The notes: generated by a model from the letters alone, not told the origin. 64,000 nucleotides of DNA from Enterococcus innesii (GCA_018982785.1 JAHHEN010000003.1:62001-126000), one strand, 5' to 3'. Positions 8,147 to 20,563 are shown, counted from the first letter of the stretch. Made by a program: numbers and translations.

Positions 8147-9623
8147 CTTTTAACAACTCCTCCACAGCTAACTTGGCACTTTGCATCACGATTGGCACAC
8201 CCGCTCCCGGATGCGTACTGCTGCCGCAGAAGTATAAACCTTCTGCATAATCAAATTTATTATGGGGACGATAGTAATTGCTTTGCGCCAAGGTTGGTTT
8301 CAACCCAAATGTCGCACCATTGTAGGCATTGAACCGGTCATTGAACGTATCTGGCGTATACATTTTTTCATACACGATGTGTTCATCGATATCCGTAAAG
8401 ATCGTTTTTTCTTTTAATAATCCAATGATCTGCTGGCGGTAGCTTTGGATCGTTTCATCCGTCCATTGATCAAATTTAGATAATTCAGGTACTGGGACTA
8501 AAACATAAAGACCTTCTTGACCATCAGGTGCTAAGGAAGCATCTTTCAGGGTTGGGCGATACAAGTAGAAGGAAGGATCTTCTGGCAGCTTACCAGCCTC
8601 GAAAAGATCATCTACATTGCGTTTGAAATCATTGGCAAAATAAATGCTGTGGAGTGCGCTATCCTCATATTTTTTGTCCAGACCTAAATAAAGCAAGAAA
8701 CAAGAACAAGAATAATCCATCGAAGCGATTTTTTGATTGGTGTATTTGCCGCGTTTTGATTCATCAGGAATCAAGCTTTCCATAGCATAAGGAAAATCAG
8801 CCGCACAAATCACGGCATCTGCGGTGATCGTTTCTCCATTGACACGAACGCCTTTGGTTTGCTTGTTTTCGATCAATAATTCATCGATCGGCGTATTGTA
8901 ATGGATCGTACCGCCTAATTCTTGGAACAAACGTGCCATACCAGTGGCTAACGTATACATGCCACCTTTGATGAAATAGACCCCATACATCAACTCGATC
9001 GTAGGGATGATCGTATAAAGGGACGGCCCTTGGTAAGGGGAGACACCGATATACAAGGTTTGAAACGCCAATGATTTACGCAGGCGATCATCTTTGACAA
9101 ATTTAGAAATGGAAGAGTAGGCGTCACTAAACGTTCGCAGCTTTAACCCTGCCCATAATGATTTGGGATTGTAAAAATCTCGCCATGTCCGAAACGACTT
9201 GGTGATGAAGGACTCTTTGGCGATCACATAGCGTTTGTAAATATCTGCTAAAAAGGCAAAATAGCCTTGAGCATCTTCTTCTGAGATCGCTTCTAGCGTT
9301 TTGGTCAATTCTACTAAGTCATTTGAGAAGGTCAGCGGTTCGTCTTGGGCAAAATACAGCTGCAGCATCGGATCGACTTTCTCCATAGGAATATAGTCAT
9401 TCGGATCAACGCCAGCAAATTCAAACACTTCACGATAAATTTCCGGCATCATCACGATGGTGGGGCCCACATCAAAGGTAAAGCCGTTTTCCTTGATCTG
9501 ATTCATTTTGCCCCCAGGTTGACCTTCTTTTTCGTAGAGGGTGACGTCATAGCCAAGTTTTTGCAAACGGACAGCAGCAGCTAATCCTGACACGCCCGCA
9601 CCGACAACAATAATTTTTTTCAT
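8136..9623 (-). CDS. crtN: 4,4'-diapophytoene desaturase
   Basis: A 495-residue FAD-dependent phytoene-desaturase family enzyme. The N-terminal dinucleotide motif [20 protein letters not shown] and [10 protein letters not shown] are intact, and the C-terminal [16 protein letters not shown] signature is present. It dehydrogenates diapophytoene to yellow diaponeurosporene-type carotenoids at the membrane. Its start overlaps the upstream ABC ATPase stop by four bases, so crtN is translationally coupled to the transporter. No crtO/P/Q genes follow, so the product is probably a simple hydrocarbon carotenoid. Confidence 0.93.
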   Translation of the reverse strand: MKKIIVVGAGVSGLAAAVRLQKLGYDVTLYEKEGQPGGKMNQIKENGFTFDVGPTIVMMPEIYREVFEFAGVDPNDYIPMEKVDPMLQLYFAQDEPLTFSNDLVELTKTLEAISEEDAQGYFAFLADIYKRYVIAKESFITKSFRTWRDFYNPKSLWAGLKLRTFSDAYSSISKFVKDDRLRKSLAFQTLYIGVSPYQGPSLYTIIPTIELMYGVYFIKGGMYTLATGMARLFQELGGTIHYNTPIDELLIENKQTKGVRVNGETITADAVICAADFPYAMESLIPDESKRGKYTNQKIASMDYSCSCFLLYLGLDKKYEDSALHSIYFANDFKRNVDDLFEAGKLPEDPSFYLYRPTLKDASLAPDGQEGLYVLVPVPELSKFDQWTDETIQSYRQQIIGLLKEKTIFTDIDEHIVYEKMYTPDTFNDRFNAYNGATFGLKPTLAQSNYYRPHNKFDYAEGLYFCGSSTHPGAGVPIVMQSAKLAVEELLKDDR

Positions 9624-10335
9624 GCTTGCTCCTTCTGCGAATCATCTGATTCGGCTTCTTTTTTCGTGTGTTCTTTTTCTTCTAAAACGCCATCTTTCAT
9701 GACGAGAACCCGATCACAATAATCTGTTAAACGGGTATCATGGGTCACCATAATGGTGGCTTTTTGTTTTTCTTTGGTTTCTTTTGCTAAGATTTTGACG
9801 ACTTCGACGGCTTTTCTTGAATCAAGACTCGCCGTTGGTTCATCTGCCAATATGATGGTGGGATCATGATAGAGCGCTCGGGCAATAGCCACACGCTGTC
9901 TTTCACCACCAGAAAGTTCATCGGGGTATTTGTTCTGCAGCTTTTCGATCCCAAGTTGTTCAAACAATTCAGTTGCTGATTGCTCTTGGGTTTCTTTGCT
10001 GACCTTATCCACTAATTGGAGTTGCTTTTTGACCGTCAAAAAAGGGACAAGGTTGGAAGCTTGTAAAATAAAGCCGATCTTTTTGAAACGAGTTTTTGCC
10101 CGTTGCTTTTCTTTTTGTTTACTGAAGGGTTCGTCATTGATAAACACTTCGCCTTCAGAGGGGCTTGCAGACCACCGGCGATCGTTAGAAAGGTACTTTT
10201 CCCAGAGCCAGAAGGACCGATGATGGCGACAAATTCGCCTTTTTCTACCGAAAAGTTGGTTTCTTTCAAGGCTTCAATTGTCGCGTCCCCATCTTTAAAT
10301 GATTTTTTGACTTGTTTGAATTCAATGGCACTCAT
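9620..10335 (-). CDS. hrtA: ABC transporter ATP-binding protein, HrtA-like (frameshifted here)
   Basis: Read across one shift, this is a 238-residue MacB/LolD-type ATPase. Walker [10 protein letters not shown] lies in the N-terminal frame; the signature [15 protein letters not shown], Walker [13 protein letters not shown] and the H-loop MVTHD lie in the other frame. Adding one base to the G4 run at 10160-10163 restores the frame exactly where AGGLQAPSEGEV is expected. It pairs with the FtsX-like permease upstream, 11 bases away. The partner resembles HrtB of heme exporters, so I call this HrtA-like; substrate unproven. The ATG follows AGGAGG. Confidence 0.75.
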
Positions 10336-10346
10336 GTTTTTTCCTC

Positions 10347-11411
10347 CTATCCGATTGCTTTCAATGGGTCGATTTTTACAATCGTTCGCACCGAGAAGAA
10401 AGCACCTAGCATCGCAATCAGAATCATCATGACACTGATACTAGCAAAGAATAATAGATTGATTTGGAATGGCACTGCCGCAGGTAACACGAGGGCGGTA
10501 CCGATCGTTGCCAAACCACCGATCAAAACACCCGAGGTTGCCAATAAGAACGTTTGGGCGATCACCGAAAAAGCAATGTAGCGGCTAGAGATCCCTTGAG
10601 CTTTCATGACACCAAAAATTTCTGATTTTTGCATCGTTAGCACATAGATAAAAATACCGATAACGATGGCAGCGATCACGATCAAGAACCCGATCATAAA
10701 GCCAAAGGTCAGCACTTGCGCGTTGTAACCAGGCAATTCATTAATAAATTTGCTGATATCCGTAGCGACCAAATCATCTGGCACTTCTTTGATTTTGCCG
10801 CGAGTCACGATCGCGTTGATACGGGCATTTTCAGAATCATCTTCTTTTTCAAAACGAATTTCTTGATAAGCACCGATCGAGGTGTAGAGGACCGGAGCGA
10901 CACTGAAGCGGGCGTTATCTGTAAAACCGACGATTTTCAATTTTTTGTCACTGCCTGCTAATTTGATGGTGTCACCAATGGAAATCCCGTATTCTTCCTC
11001 AATACTGCTGTCGGCGACCGCTTCATCATCTGAAGCAAACATCTCGCCATCGGTAATATTGGGTGCTAAAAATTGATCTGGATCAATGCCGAAAAAGGTG
11101 ACATCGACTTTTTCACCGTTGTCTTCTTTGGTCACAACTCCAGCGGTTTGCGCCAAAACTGCTTTTTCTGGTGCATCGACTTCATCATAAAGACTGCGAG
11201 GAAGCATCGACATGTTTAAATTATCATTTGCTTCTTCGGTCAACAAAATTTGATCTGCCTCCCATTTGTCGACCGCCATCCGATTATCTTGAGCCAACCC
11301 ATAAGCTAACCCAGTTAAAAAAAAGACCAAATAGGCGATTAAAAACATGACCCCTGTGACTAGGGCGTAACGCAATTTGGAATGGCGTATTTCATTGATT
11401 GCCAAAAACAT
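10347..11411 (-). CDS. hrtB: ABC transporter permease, HrtB-like (FtsX/MacB fold)
   Basis: A 354-residue protein with one N-terminal membrane helix (about 14-36), a large extracytoplasmic domain (about 40-235) and three C-terminal helices: the MacB-type permease layout. The start [15 protein letters not shown], the segment [10 protein letters not shown] with DNR...DKWEAD, and [14 protein letters not shown] resemble heme-exporter permease HrtB of lactococci and staphylococci as I remember it. It would export toxic heme or a similar hydrophobic molecule. It is the first gene of the carotenoid operon and begins after AGGAGG. Heme as substrate is an inference. Confidence 0.78.
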   Translation of the reverse strand: MFLAINEIRHSKLRYALVTGVMFLIAYLVFFLTGLAYGLAQDNRMAVDKWEADQILLTEEANDNLNMSMLPRSLYDEVDAPEKAVLAQTAGVVTKEDNGEKVDVTFFGIDPDQFLAPNITDGEMFASDDEAVADSSIEEEYGISIGDTIKLAGSDKKLKIVGFTDNARFSVAPVLYTSIGAYQEIRFEKEDDSENARINAIVTRGKIKEVPDDLVATDISKFINELPGYNAQVLTFGFMIGFLIVIAAIVIGIFIYVLTMQKSEIFGVMKAQGISSRYIAFSVIAQTFLLATSGVLIGGLATIGTALVLPAAVPFQINLLFFASISVMMILIAMLGAFFSVRTIVKIDPLKAIG

Positions 11412-11426
11412 AACGATTCCTCCTAA

Positions 11427-11448
11427 TATTTTATCACTTGATAAAATA
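11427..11448. promoter_or_regulatory. palindromic operator candidate for the hrtBA-crtNM operon
   Basis: The 9-bp arms TATTTTATC and GATAAAATA are a perfect inverted repeat around ACTT, 16-37 bases upstream of the hrtB start. The size and AT-rich dyad suit a TetR dimer. From memory, the E. faecalis FhtR operators of hrtBA have a TTATC-N4-GATAA core like this one; I could not check. Confidence 0.6.
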
Positions 11449-11477
11449 AAAATACCATTTTTTTTATTTTCAGCAAA
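11449..11477 (-). promoter_or_regulatory. possible hrtB promoter
   Basis: On the minus strand a TTGCTG hexamer is followed after 16 bases by TATTTT, just upstream of the operator palindrome. The -10 match is moderate and the region is very AT-rich, so this is tentative. Confidence 0.35.
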
Positions 11478-11647
11478 CTATCTTGCTTACAAAGAGTAAA
11501 TTCGGTGAAAAAAGGAAGGTTATTTAGAAGGGGCGTCTGTTGATTGAAGAAAACCACTTGCTGTCCTTTGATTTGAATAGACGCGTAGGAGCAGCGAAGG
11601 GGCGGGGGATTTTAGTGGAGAAAGAACGTTTAGAATAACAGTAAAAG

Positions 11648-11692
11648 CCCTCTGATTCAGTGCAGACACAACTGCGGCGCTGAATCAGAGGG
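11648..11692 (-). terminator. hairpin terminator after the HD-domain gene
   Basis: A perfect 13-bp inverted repeat CCCTCTGATTCAG / CTGAATCAGAGGG with a 19-base loop lies about 35 bases beyond the stop of the minus-strand HD gene. A short T-rich stretch follows on the minus strand. Between this hairpin and hrtB I see only an unrecognised 33-codon open stretch (11540-11638). Confidence 0.6.
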
Positions 11693-11725
11693 TTCCTATT
11701 TGAAGTCTGGTGCTGGATCAAAGTG

Positions 11726-12373
11726 TCAATCGTCAGTTTCTTTGCTTGTAGCGATAACTAACGGCACGATTTTTTCAAAGGAGTGACGGAAGCTTTCAGG
11801 TTGTGCTAATTTTTGATAGATGATCGCCAAACCGTCTTGGTTTTTGCGATAATCCAACCAAACCTTCAGCTCACTTTGAGGACCGTATTTCTTTGAAATG
11901 TACTGATACGCTTCATGATGCAATTGTTCTAAATCTGTCAGCTGCTTTTTCTCATAAGCAAAAAGCAAGGTTCGCTTGAGGATTCGCTCAAAATCTAAGT
12001 CGCGATCGGCTTCGGAAATAATTTTGCCATAAAGCGAGCGAGGCTCATAGGGCAGCGAGGCGCGATGATCTTCTACAGCTTCGCCGATCATTGAAATGAC
12101 TGGAGAAGAGAAAAAGCGTGGCAACACAGCATCTTGTTCAACGATCTTGCGGGAATTGCTTTCGTGGTTTTTGCGGCCATAGAGCAAGCCGATATCATGG
12201 TAGGCAGCTACCGTATAGACGATATTCAGGTCAACGGGCAATATTTCAGCAATCTCAAAACTATTTTGGATCACTTGGTGGACGTGCGCTGGGGAGTGAC
12301 TGCTATCCAATTGGTTGTATTGCGGGATGATGGAGCTTTCAATATAGTGCTTTAGTTGTGGATCAATCTTCAT
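11726..12373 (-). CDS. HD-domain metal-dependent phosphohydrolase
   Basis: A 215-residue protein with the HD-domain pattern: an N-terminal His in HSPAHVHQV (about 26-34), the HD pair in AAYHDIGLLYGR (about 57-68), a later His in EDHRAS, and a closing Asp in SEADRDLDF. It is a cytosolic hydrolase of phosphorylated small molecules or nucleotides; the substrate is unknown. It follows the DHDPS-family gene by 22 bases on the same strand, so the two are probably cotranscribed. Confidence 0.75.
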   Translation of the reverse strand: MKIDPQLKHYIESSIIPQYNQLDSSHSPAHVHQVIQNSFEIAEILPVDLNIVYTVAAYHDIGLLYGRKNHESNSRKIVEQDAVLPRFFSSPVISMIGEAVEDHRASLPYEPRSLYGKIISEADRDLDFERILKRTLLFAYEKKQLTDLEQLHHEAYQYISKKYGPQSELKVWLDYRKNQDGLAIIYQKLAQPESFRHSFEKIVPLVIATSKETDD

Positions 12374-12395
12374 TTGTCTGGTTCTCCTGCCTTTC

Positions 12396-13286
12396 TTATG
12401 CTAGATCAGGGGGAATTGAGCCAGTGCCAAACCGATCACTCGTTTCTAGACCTAGCGGCTGACGACAAAAGCCAAAGGGCTGTCCATCAATGGTGATTTG
12501 TTGCTTAAGCCACGGAAGATAGCTGATGGTATCTGTTGGATCGCCGGCAGCTGCTTGTTCCATTTTCTGCCATTCATTCGACTTAGGAATCGTTGCAACA
12601 CCTTTGAGTAACCCTTGCCAAATCACCTGGATCTCCTTGGGACAAAGGTTGCCTGCCATTGATGACAGACCGTTAAACCCTAGTGCGACCTTTTCCGCCA
12701 AGTCCGCTTCACCACCAGCATAAAAGCGAAAATCGACAGCCGTCTTTGTTTTTAGTTGAGGCACTCGCTCTTTACTGCCAGCTTCCTTTAAGCCGATCAC
12801 CCGAGGGTCAGCGATCAAGGTCAAGAGACTTTCTGCAGATAAATCAAAGCCCGTGCGGCGGGGATTATTGTATAAAATAACTGGTTTTTCGCAAGTATGG
12901 ATCAATCTCTGAGCATAGAGCACAGCTTCCTTTTGGGTCAGGCAAAGATAAGGGGGAAAGCCTAAAACCACACCATCGATTCGGGGATTTTTGCTGACTG
13001 CTTCTGCCAACGCGAGCGTTTCATGAAATACGATGCCAGCTAAACCGAAGAGGACTTCGAAATCGGCTGCCCAGCTGGTTTCTTGCGCTAAGGCATGTAG
13101 AAGCTGTTTTTTTTCTGTTAAAGTCAATGAGTGTTGTTCACCGGTGGAGCCGCACACCAAAACCGATTTGATCCCTTGCTTTTGCAGTTGCAAGATATGA
13201 GCGATCGTCATTTTCGTGTCAAGTCTTTCTGCATGATCAAATGCTGTGGGGACGGCAACATGCAGTGAGTGATTCAATGGCGTCAT
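12396..13286 (-). CDS. dihydrodipicolinate synthase/N-acetylneuraminate lyase family protein
   Basis: A TIM-barrel class I aldolase of the DapA/NanA family. From the chosen start it has GSTGE at residues 46-50, the catalytic Tyr in LYNNP (about Y139) and the Schiff-base Lys in GLKEAG (about K167). I start it at ATG 13286 (MTPLNHS...), 9 bases after AAAGG; the longer frame to 13346 has no ribosome site. Family members condense or split pyruvate with aldehydes. It is not next to lysine genes, so a catabolic 2-keto-acid aldolase is as likely as DapA. Confidence 0.75.
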   Translation of the reverse strand: MTPLNHSLHVAVPTAFDHAERLDTKMTIAHILQLQKQGIKSVLVCGSTGEQHSLTLTEKKQLLHALAQETSWAADFEVLFGLAGIVFHETLALAEAVSKNPRIDGVVLGFPPYLCLTQKEAVLYAQRLIHTCEKPVILYNNPRRTGFDLSAESLLTLIADPRVIGLKEAGSKERVPQLKTKTAVDFRFYAGGEADLAEKVALGFNGLSSMAGNLCPKEIQVIWQGLLKGVATIPKSNEWQKMEQAAAGDPTDTISYLPWLKQQITIDGQPFGFCRQPLGLETSDRFGTGSIPPDLA

Positions 13287-13436
13287 TCGATTCATCCTTT
13301 CTTGTGATACGTTTAGCCAGCGATGTTCTTCTTGCTTCTGGTGCAAGCCAAGGAAGACGAAACAACTGATTATCCATTAAGTGTAGCAAACTTCTCGTTT
13401 CAGCAAAAGGCTTAGCGAATTTTTTTAAAACGGTGG

Positions 13437-13465
13437 TTGCGTTTTCAAAAAAAGCATGGTATTAT
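13437..13465 (+). promoter_or_regulatory. bglP promoter
   Basis: TTGCGT (13437-13442) and TATTAT (13460-13465) are separated by 17 bases, directly upstream of the RAT/terminator leader. The rest of the 335-base gap between the aldolase and bglP upstream of this promoter shows nothing I recognise. Confidence 0.7.
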
Positions 13466-13480
13466 GCAAGTAATAAAACA

Positions 13481-13509
13481 GGCATGTGACTGGTAATGCA
13501 GGCAGGACC
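13481..13509 (+). promoter_or_regulatory. ribonucleic antiterminator (RAT) for LicT/BglG
   Basis: The 29-base segment contains GTGACTGGTAATGCAGGCA, a close match to the RAT hairpin bound by BglG/LicT proteins. Its 3' part overlaps the left arm of the following terminator, so RAT folding and terminator folding exclude each other. LicT is encoded at the end of the same operon. Confidence 0.85.
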
Positions 13510-13576
13510 TATAAAAAACATGGAAGGGATCGTTGGATTCCGTTCAATGTTTTTGTAGGTGCTGCCTGCTTTTTTC
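13498..13576 (+). terminator. LicT-controlled leader terminator
   Basis: Arms GCAGGCAG (13498-13505) and CTGCCTGC (13562-13569) extend through ACCTA and AAAAAACAT on both sides into a long stem, followed by a T run. It lies between promoter and bglP and overlaps the RAT: the classic beta-glucoside antitermination switch. Confidence 0.85.
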
Positions 13577-13621
13577 TTTGTTTGGCCAACAAAGGAAAAC
13601 TAATTAAAGGAGAAGAAAATT

Positions 13622-16965
<3,344 letters not shown>

Positions 16966-16985
16966 ACAGTGAGGAGCGAGAGTGC

Positions 16986-17833
16986 ATGATTTACATCAAG
17001 AAAGTCTTAAATTCAAGTGTCGTACTTGTTGATAAGGAAGGCCAAGAAATGATTGCACTTGGGAAAGGGATCGGCTATGGAAAAAAGTCGGCGACAGCAT
17101 AGCCGATACCCAGATCGATCAAGTTTTTCTGCCAATCGATGAAAAAAAATCGGGTCAGTTTGCCGATTTGATGGATGAGATTCCGTTGTACTATTTTGAA
17201 ATGACCAAAGAAATCGTTCAGCTAGCGCAAAAAATGCTGCCTTATCCGCTAAATTCAACGATTTACCTCACCTTATCGGATCACTTGCACTTTGCTGTGG
17301 AACGTCAGCAAAAAGGCTTGAGTGTGACGAATCGGCTCTATTGGGAAATCAAGAATTACTATACGGAGGAATTTCGAGCCGCCGAACAGGCACTACGCTT
17401 GTTGAAAGAGCAGTATCAAATTGATCTACCAGAAGAAGAAGCCTCCAATATCGCGTTTCATTTGATCAATGCCCAGTCGAACACCGAGGAAAATCAAGAT
17501 GGGCTGAAAAAAGCCAAATTGATCGGGTTGATCGTCAATCTGGTGCGCTACTCGATCCAGCAAGACGTCAACACCAATTCGATCCATTACAATCGCTTTA
17601 TTACCCACGTGCGTTTCTTCGTTGACCGGTTCTTTTTGGATGGTCTGCTGCAAGAAGAAGATGAAGGACTATACCGTCAAATGTGGGCTCTTTATCCAAA
17701 TGCTATGGAGATCGCGACAAAAGTCAAGGCCTATATCGACAAAGAATATCAAACGAAGATCCCTGTCAATGAAATCGTCTATCTAGGCGTTCATATCAAT
17801 CGGTTGATGAACCATTCAGCGATCAATTCCTAA
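16986..17833 (+). CDS. licT: BglG-family antiterminator LicT (frameshifted here)
   Basis: ATG 16986 follows GAGGAGCG and opens the RNA-binding CAT domain (MIYIKKVLNSSVVLVD, then GKGIGYGKK). The frame breaks at the A6 run 17081-17086. One added A gives KKVGDSIADTQIDQVF and continues into two PRD domains with their His-containing helices, for a total of about 282 residues. It should bind the RAT at 13481-13509 and stop termination when its PRDs are in the substrate-induced state. If the shift is real the protein would end after about 38 residues and the operon could not be induced by it. Confidence 0.85.
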
Positions 17834-17854
17834 GCGTCCTCATTTTTAACAAAC

Positions 17855-17898
17855 ACAAACAAGCCGTTTCCCTTTGCTGGAAGAAACGGCTTGTTTGT
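17855..17898. terminator. bidirectional terminator between licT and the HIT gene
   Basis: A perfect 16-bp repeat ACAAACAAGCCGTTTC / GAAACGGCTTGTTTGT with a 12-base loop lies between the convergent genes. It ends 3 bases from the HIT-gene stop. Confidence 0.85.
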
Positions 17899-17900
17899 AT

Positions 17901-18266
17901 TTAGTAGGCTTGCTTGTCAGGAATCACGCCTCGAACGCCGCCTTTTGGATCCTCCACGTCGCCTTGGTAGCGTGGGATCAAATGACAATGGCAATGAAAG
18001 ACCGTCTGTCCGGCAGCCTCCCCGCAATTGAAGCCGATGTTGAAGCCGTCTGGTCGATAGGTTTCCAACAAATAGGCTTTGCCTTCCTGCAACAAAGCCT
18101 GCAAGTCTTGTAATTCCTCTTGGGTGAGGGCAAAATAATCCCTGCGATGCGCTTTGGGGATCAATAGCAGGTGTCCAGGGGTGACGGGAAACTTATCAAA
18201 GATCGCATAAAAGCGTTCGTTTTCAATGATCGCATGTTTTGAGGCAGTACAAAAAATACAAGTCAA
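17901..18266 (-). CDS. HIT-family hydrolase
   Basis: A 121-residue histidine-triad protein. The triad reads HCHCHLIPR with H91, H93 and H95, and the N-terminus CIFCTAS has the paired Cys often seen in Hint/HinT proteins. It would hydrolyse nucleoside phosphoramidates or dinucleotide polyphosphates in the cytosol. It stands alone on the minus strand; its upstream gap of about 200 bases also holds the MerR-type promoter of the divergent aldo/keto reductase. Confidence 0.88.
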   Translation of the reverse strand: MTCIFCTASKHAIIENERFYAIFDKFPVTPGHLLLIPKAHRRDYFALTQEELQDLQALLQEGKAYLLETYRPDGFNIGFNCGEAAGQTVFHCHCHLIPRYQGDVEDPKGGVRGVIPDKQAY

Positions 18267-18412
18267 AATCTTCCGCTCCTTTTTTATCAGCTAGATAGCG
18301 TATCGATACTTGGTTTTAGTTTACCAAAAGCTGATTTAAAAGAATACACAATGCTAATGAAATGGCATTTTGGATCATTTGCGAGTAAAATAAAAAAAGT
18401 TTATAGATTCGC

Positions 18413-18443
18413 TTGACTTAGAGTGCACTTCAACCTGTATGCT
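18413..18443 (+). promoter_or_regulatory. MerR-type promoter with 19-bp spacer
   Basis: TTGACT (18413-18418) and TATGCT (18438-18443) are 19 bases apart, two more than optimal. An imperfect dyad centred on GTGCAC fills the spacer. This is the architecture MerR-family activators correct by DNA distortion, and a MerR gene lies just downstream. Confidence 0.8.
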
Positions 18444-18475
18444 TAGTGTAACTTAAAAAACAGGAGGACGTACAA

Positions 18476-19456
18476 ATGGACTATGTAAAATTTGGCAATA
18501 CAGGACTTGATGTGTCACCTTTGTGTTTAGGGACAATGGGATTTGGCGATCCCAACAGCGGGTTTCATGAGTGGGTCTTAGAAGAAGACGATAGCCGTGA
18601 AGTCATCAAAAAAGCCTTGGATCTAGGCATCAACTTTTTTGATACGGCAAATGTTTATTCTTATGGAGCGAGCGAAGAAATCGTCGGTCGAGCATTGAAT
18701 GATTTTGCGCCCCGGGATGAGATCGTGGTTGCCACAAAACTGTATTCAAAAATGAAGCAACGGCCTAACAGTGGAGGCTTATCCCGAAAAGCGATCTTTT
18801 ATCAAGTCGAGCAAAGCTTAAAACGCCTGCAAATGGACTACATTGATTTGTATATCATCCATCGTTGGGATTACCACACACCAATTGAAGAAACCATGAA
18901 GGCACTACATGATTTGGTGGTTTCTGGAAAAGTACGCTATATTGGTGCATCTGCGATGTACGCTTGGCAATTTGCCAAAGCACAAGCAGTCGCTGAGAAA
19001 AATGGCTGGACCAAATTTGTTTCGATGCAAAATCACTTGAACTTGCTTTATCGAGAAGAAGAGCGAGAAATGATGCCCTTGTGTGCCGATCAAAAAATTG
19101 CCGTGACGCCGTATAGCCCATTGGCAGCCGGACGTTTAACAAGAGACTGGGGTGCAGAGACCAAGCGGTACTTAACGGATAAAACCGCCAATCAAAAGTA
19201 CGACAAAACGATGGAACAAGACCGGGAGATCGTGGCGCGGGTCGCACAAATTGCTGACAAACACCAAAGCAAGCGGGCGCAAATCGCCTTGGCTTGGTTA
19301 TTACAAAAAGAACAAGTGGTCGCACCAATTATTGGCGCAACAAAAGAAAGCCACTTATTGGATGCATTACCAGCCCTTGACTTGAAGCTGACAGCCGAAG
19401 AGATTGCGTATTTGGAAGAACCTTACTTGCCTCATGCAGTGGTAGGGGCGGTATAA
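18476..19456 (+). CDS. aldo/keto reductase
   Basis: A 326-residue NADPH-dependent aldo/keto reductase barrel. The Asp and Tyr of the catalytic tetrad lie in FFDTANVYSYGASE, the Lys in VVATKLYSK and the His in YIIHRWDYHTP; a phosphate-binding GATKESH stretch is C-terminal. It likely reduces reactive aldehydes or quinones. Ribosome site CAGGAGG precedes ATG 18476. It is driven by a MerR-type promoter and followed 75 bases later by the MerR gene, which suggests stress-induced expression. Confidence 0.88.
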   Translation: MDYVKFGNTGLDVSPLCLGTMGFGDPNSGFHEWVLEEDDSREVIKKALDLGINFFDTANVYSYGASEEIVGRALNDFAPRDEIVVATKLYSKMKQRPNSGGLSRKAIFYQVEQSLKRLQMDYIDLYIIHRWDYHTPIEETMKALHDLVVSGKVRYIGASAMYAWQFAKAQAVAEKNGWTKFVSMQNHLNLLYREEEREMMPLCADQKIAVTPYSPLAAGRLTRDWGAETKRYLTDKTANQKYDKTMEQDREIVARVAQIADKHQSKRAQIALAWLLQKEQVVAPIIGATKESHLLDALPALDLKLTAEEIAYLEEPYLPHAVVGAV

Positions 19457-19531
19457 CGAGTAACAAAAGGGCTTCTGGCTCGTAGCATACAAAACGATCT
19501 AGGAAAAAATGCAAAACAAGGAAGTGAAGCC

Positions 19532-19921
19532 ATGAATATCAAAAAAGTCAGTGAACTGAGCGGTGTCTCGGCTGATACCATCCGTTACTATGAAAAAATT
19601 GGGCTGATTCCGCCGATCAAACGCAATAAAAACGGTGTTCGTGAATTTGATGATGACGACTTAAAGTGGATCACGTTTGCAAGGCAAATGCGCAATGCTG
19701 GATTATCGATTGAGGGTCTAAGTCATTACCTGGCTTTATTTGAAGAAGGACGAGAGACGGTTCCTGAACGAAAGCAACTCCTAGCAGACCAAATAGCGGT
19801 ACTGAGGGAGAAAATCTCTGATATGACGGAAGCTGTCGAGCGCTTAGAATACAAACTTGAACATTATGATGAGCATGTTTACCGACAGAAGAACGATTGC
19901 GTCAACGAAAAGCCAATTTAG
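19532..19921 (+). CDS. MerR-family transcriptional regulator
   Basis: A 129-residue regulator with the winged helix of MerR proteins (VSELSGVSADTIRYYEKIGL, then NGVREFDDDDL) and a C-terminal dimerisation coiled coil. The only Cys is near the C-terminus, so it lacks the paired Cys of metal sensors. It resembles the aldehyde/disulfide-stress group rather than metal sensors. It probably activates the 19-bp-spacer promoter at 18413-18443 upstream of the aldo/keto reductase. Confidence 0.85.
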   Translation: MNIKKVSELSGVSADTIRYYEKIGLIPPIKRNKNGVREFDDDDLKWITFARQMRNAGLSIEGLSHYLALFEEGRETVPERKQLLADQIAVLREKISDMTEAVERLEYKLEHYDEHVYRQKNDCVNEKPI

Positions 19922-20002
19922 TCACTAAGTCTTAATGACTGAATTTGTTGCAATGGAAACCAGAAGCATTCTGCATAATACAATCGAAAAGAAAGGAAGC
20001 TT

Positions 20003-20563
20003 ATGAAACAACTTGCGATTTTAGGTGCTGCTTGGACGATTGGGCAGCTGACACGTAAAAAAATTTTAGAAAGAACCAATTTATCCCTGGTACTTTATGC
20101 TCGTCGTGCAAAGGAGCGTTTGCAATCAGCAGATCCAGAACGTGAGACCATCATAGATGGTGACTTTCTGGACTTGGGTCGACTGGTTCGTGCCTTTCAA
20201 GGATGTCAGTATGTTTGTCTGACGGATATTCACGATTCGCGGGCAACGCTACGGGTGATCGAAGCAATGAAATTAGCAGGCGTCAAAAAGTTGATCAGTA
20301 TTGCACCAGAAAGAAACCTGTGTCAGCCAGAGGCATTAAAGCAATTGGCAACCTCATCTGATCTTTCCCTTCCCCCAAAAACGCATCAGCTGCTTTTGCA
20401 GCAAAAAAATCGGTTGATGTCCTATCATTTGATTGCGGGATCAGAATTGATTGTTTCCTTTGTCCATTTGCCGTCAGAGAAGGAACGCATGGCGCAGCGA
20501 AATGCCTGGCAAAAAGCGATCGCAGATGAGATTCTGGCGATATTTCATGGTTGTGCTGCATAA
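20003..20563 (+). CDS. NAD(P)-binding SDR/NmrA-like protein
   Basis: A 186-residue protein starting KQLAILGAAWTIGQLT, which looks like the beta1-loop-alpha1 cofactor site of atypical SDR/NmrA proteins, followed by RAKERL and an internal GVKKLISIAPE. The second Gly of the usual GxxGxxG is Trp here, so cofactor binding may be altered. It may be a redox-sensing or reductase-like protein. It follows the MerR gene by about 80 bases with AAAGGAAG before the ATG and could share its regulation. Confidence 0.65.
   Translation: MKQLAILGAAWTIGQLTRKKILERTNLSLVLYARRAKERLQSADPERETIIDGDFLDLGRLVRAFQGCQYVCLTDIHDSRATLRVIEAMKLAGVKKLISIAPERNLCQPEALKQLATSSDLSLPPKTHQLLLQQKNRLMSYHLIAGSELIVSFVHLPSEKERMAQRNAWQKAIADEILAIFHGCAA

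Noticed and set aside
11524-11721. 65-codon minus-strand frame next to hrtB
   Set aside because: No ribosome site, crosses the terminator hairpin, composition not protein-like.
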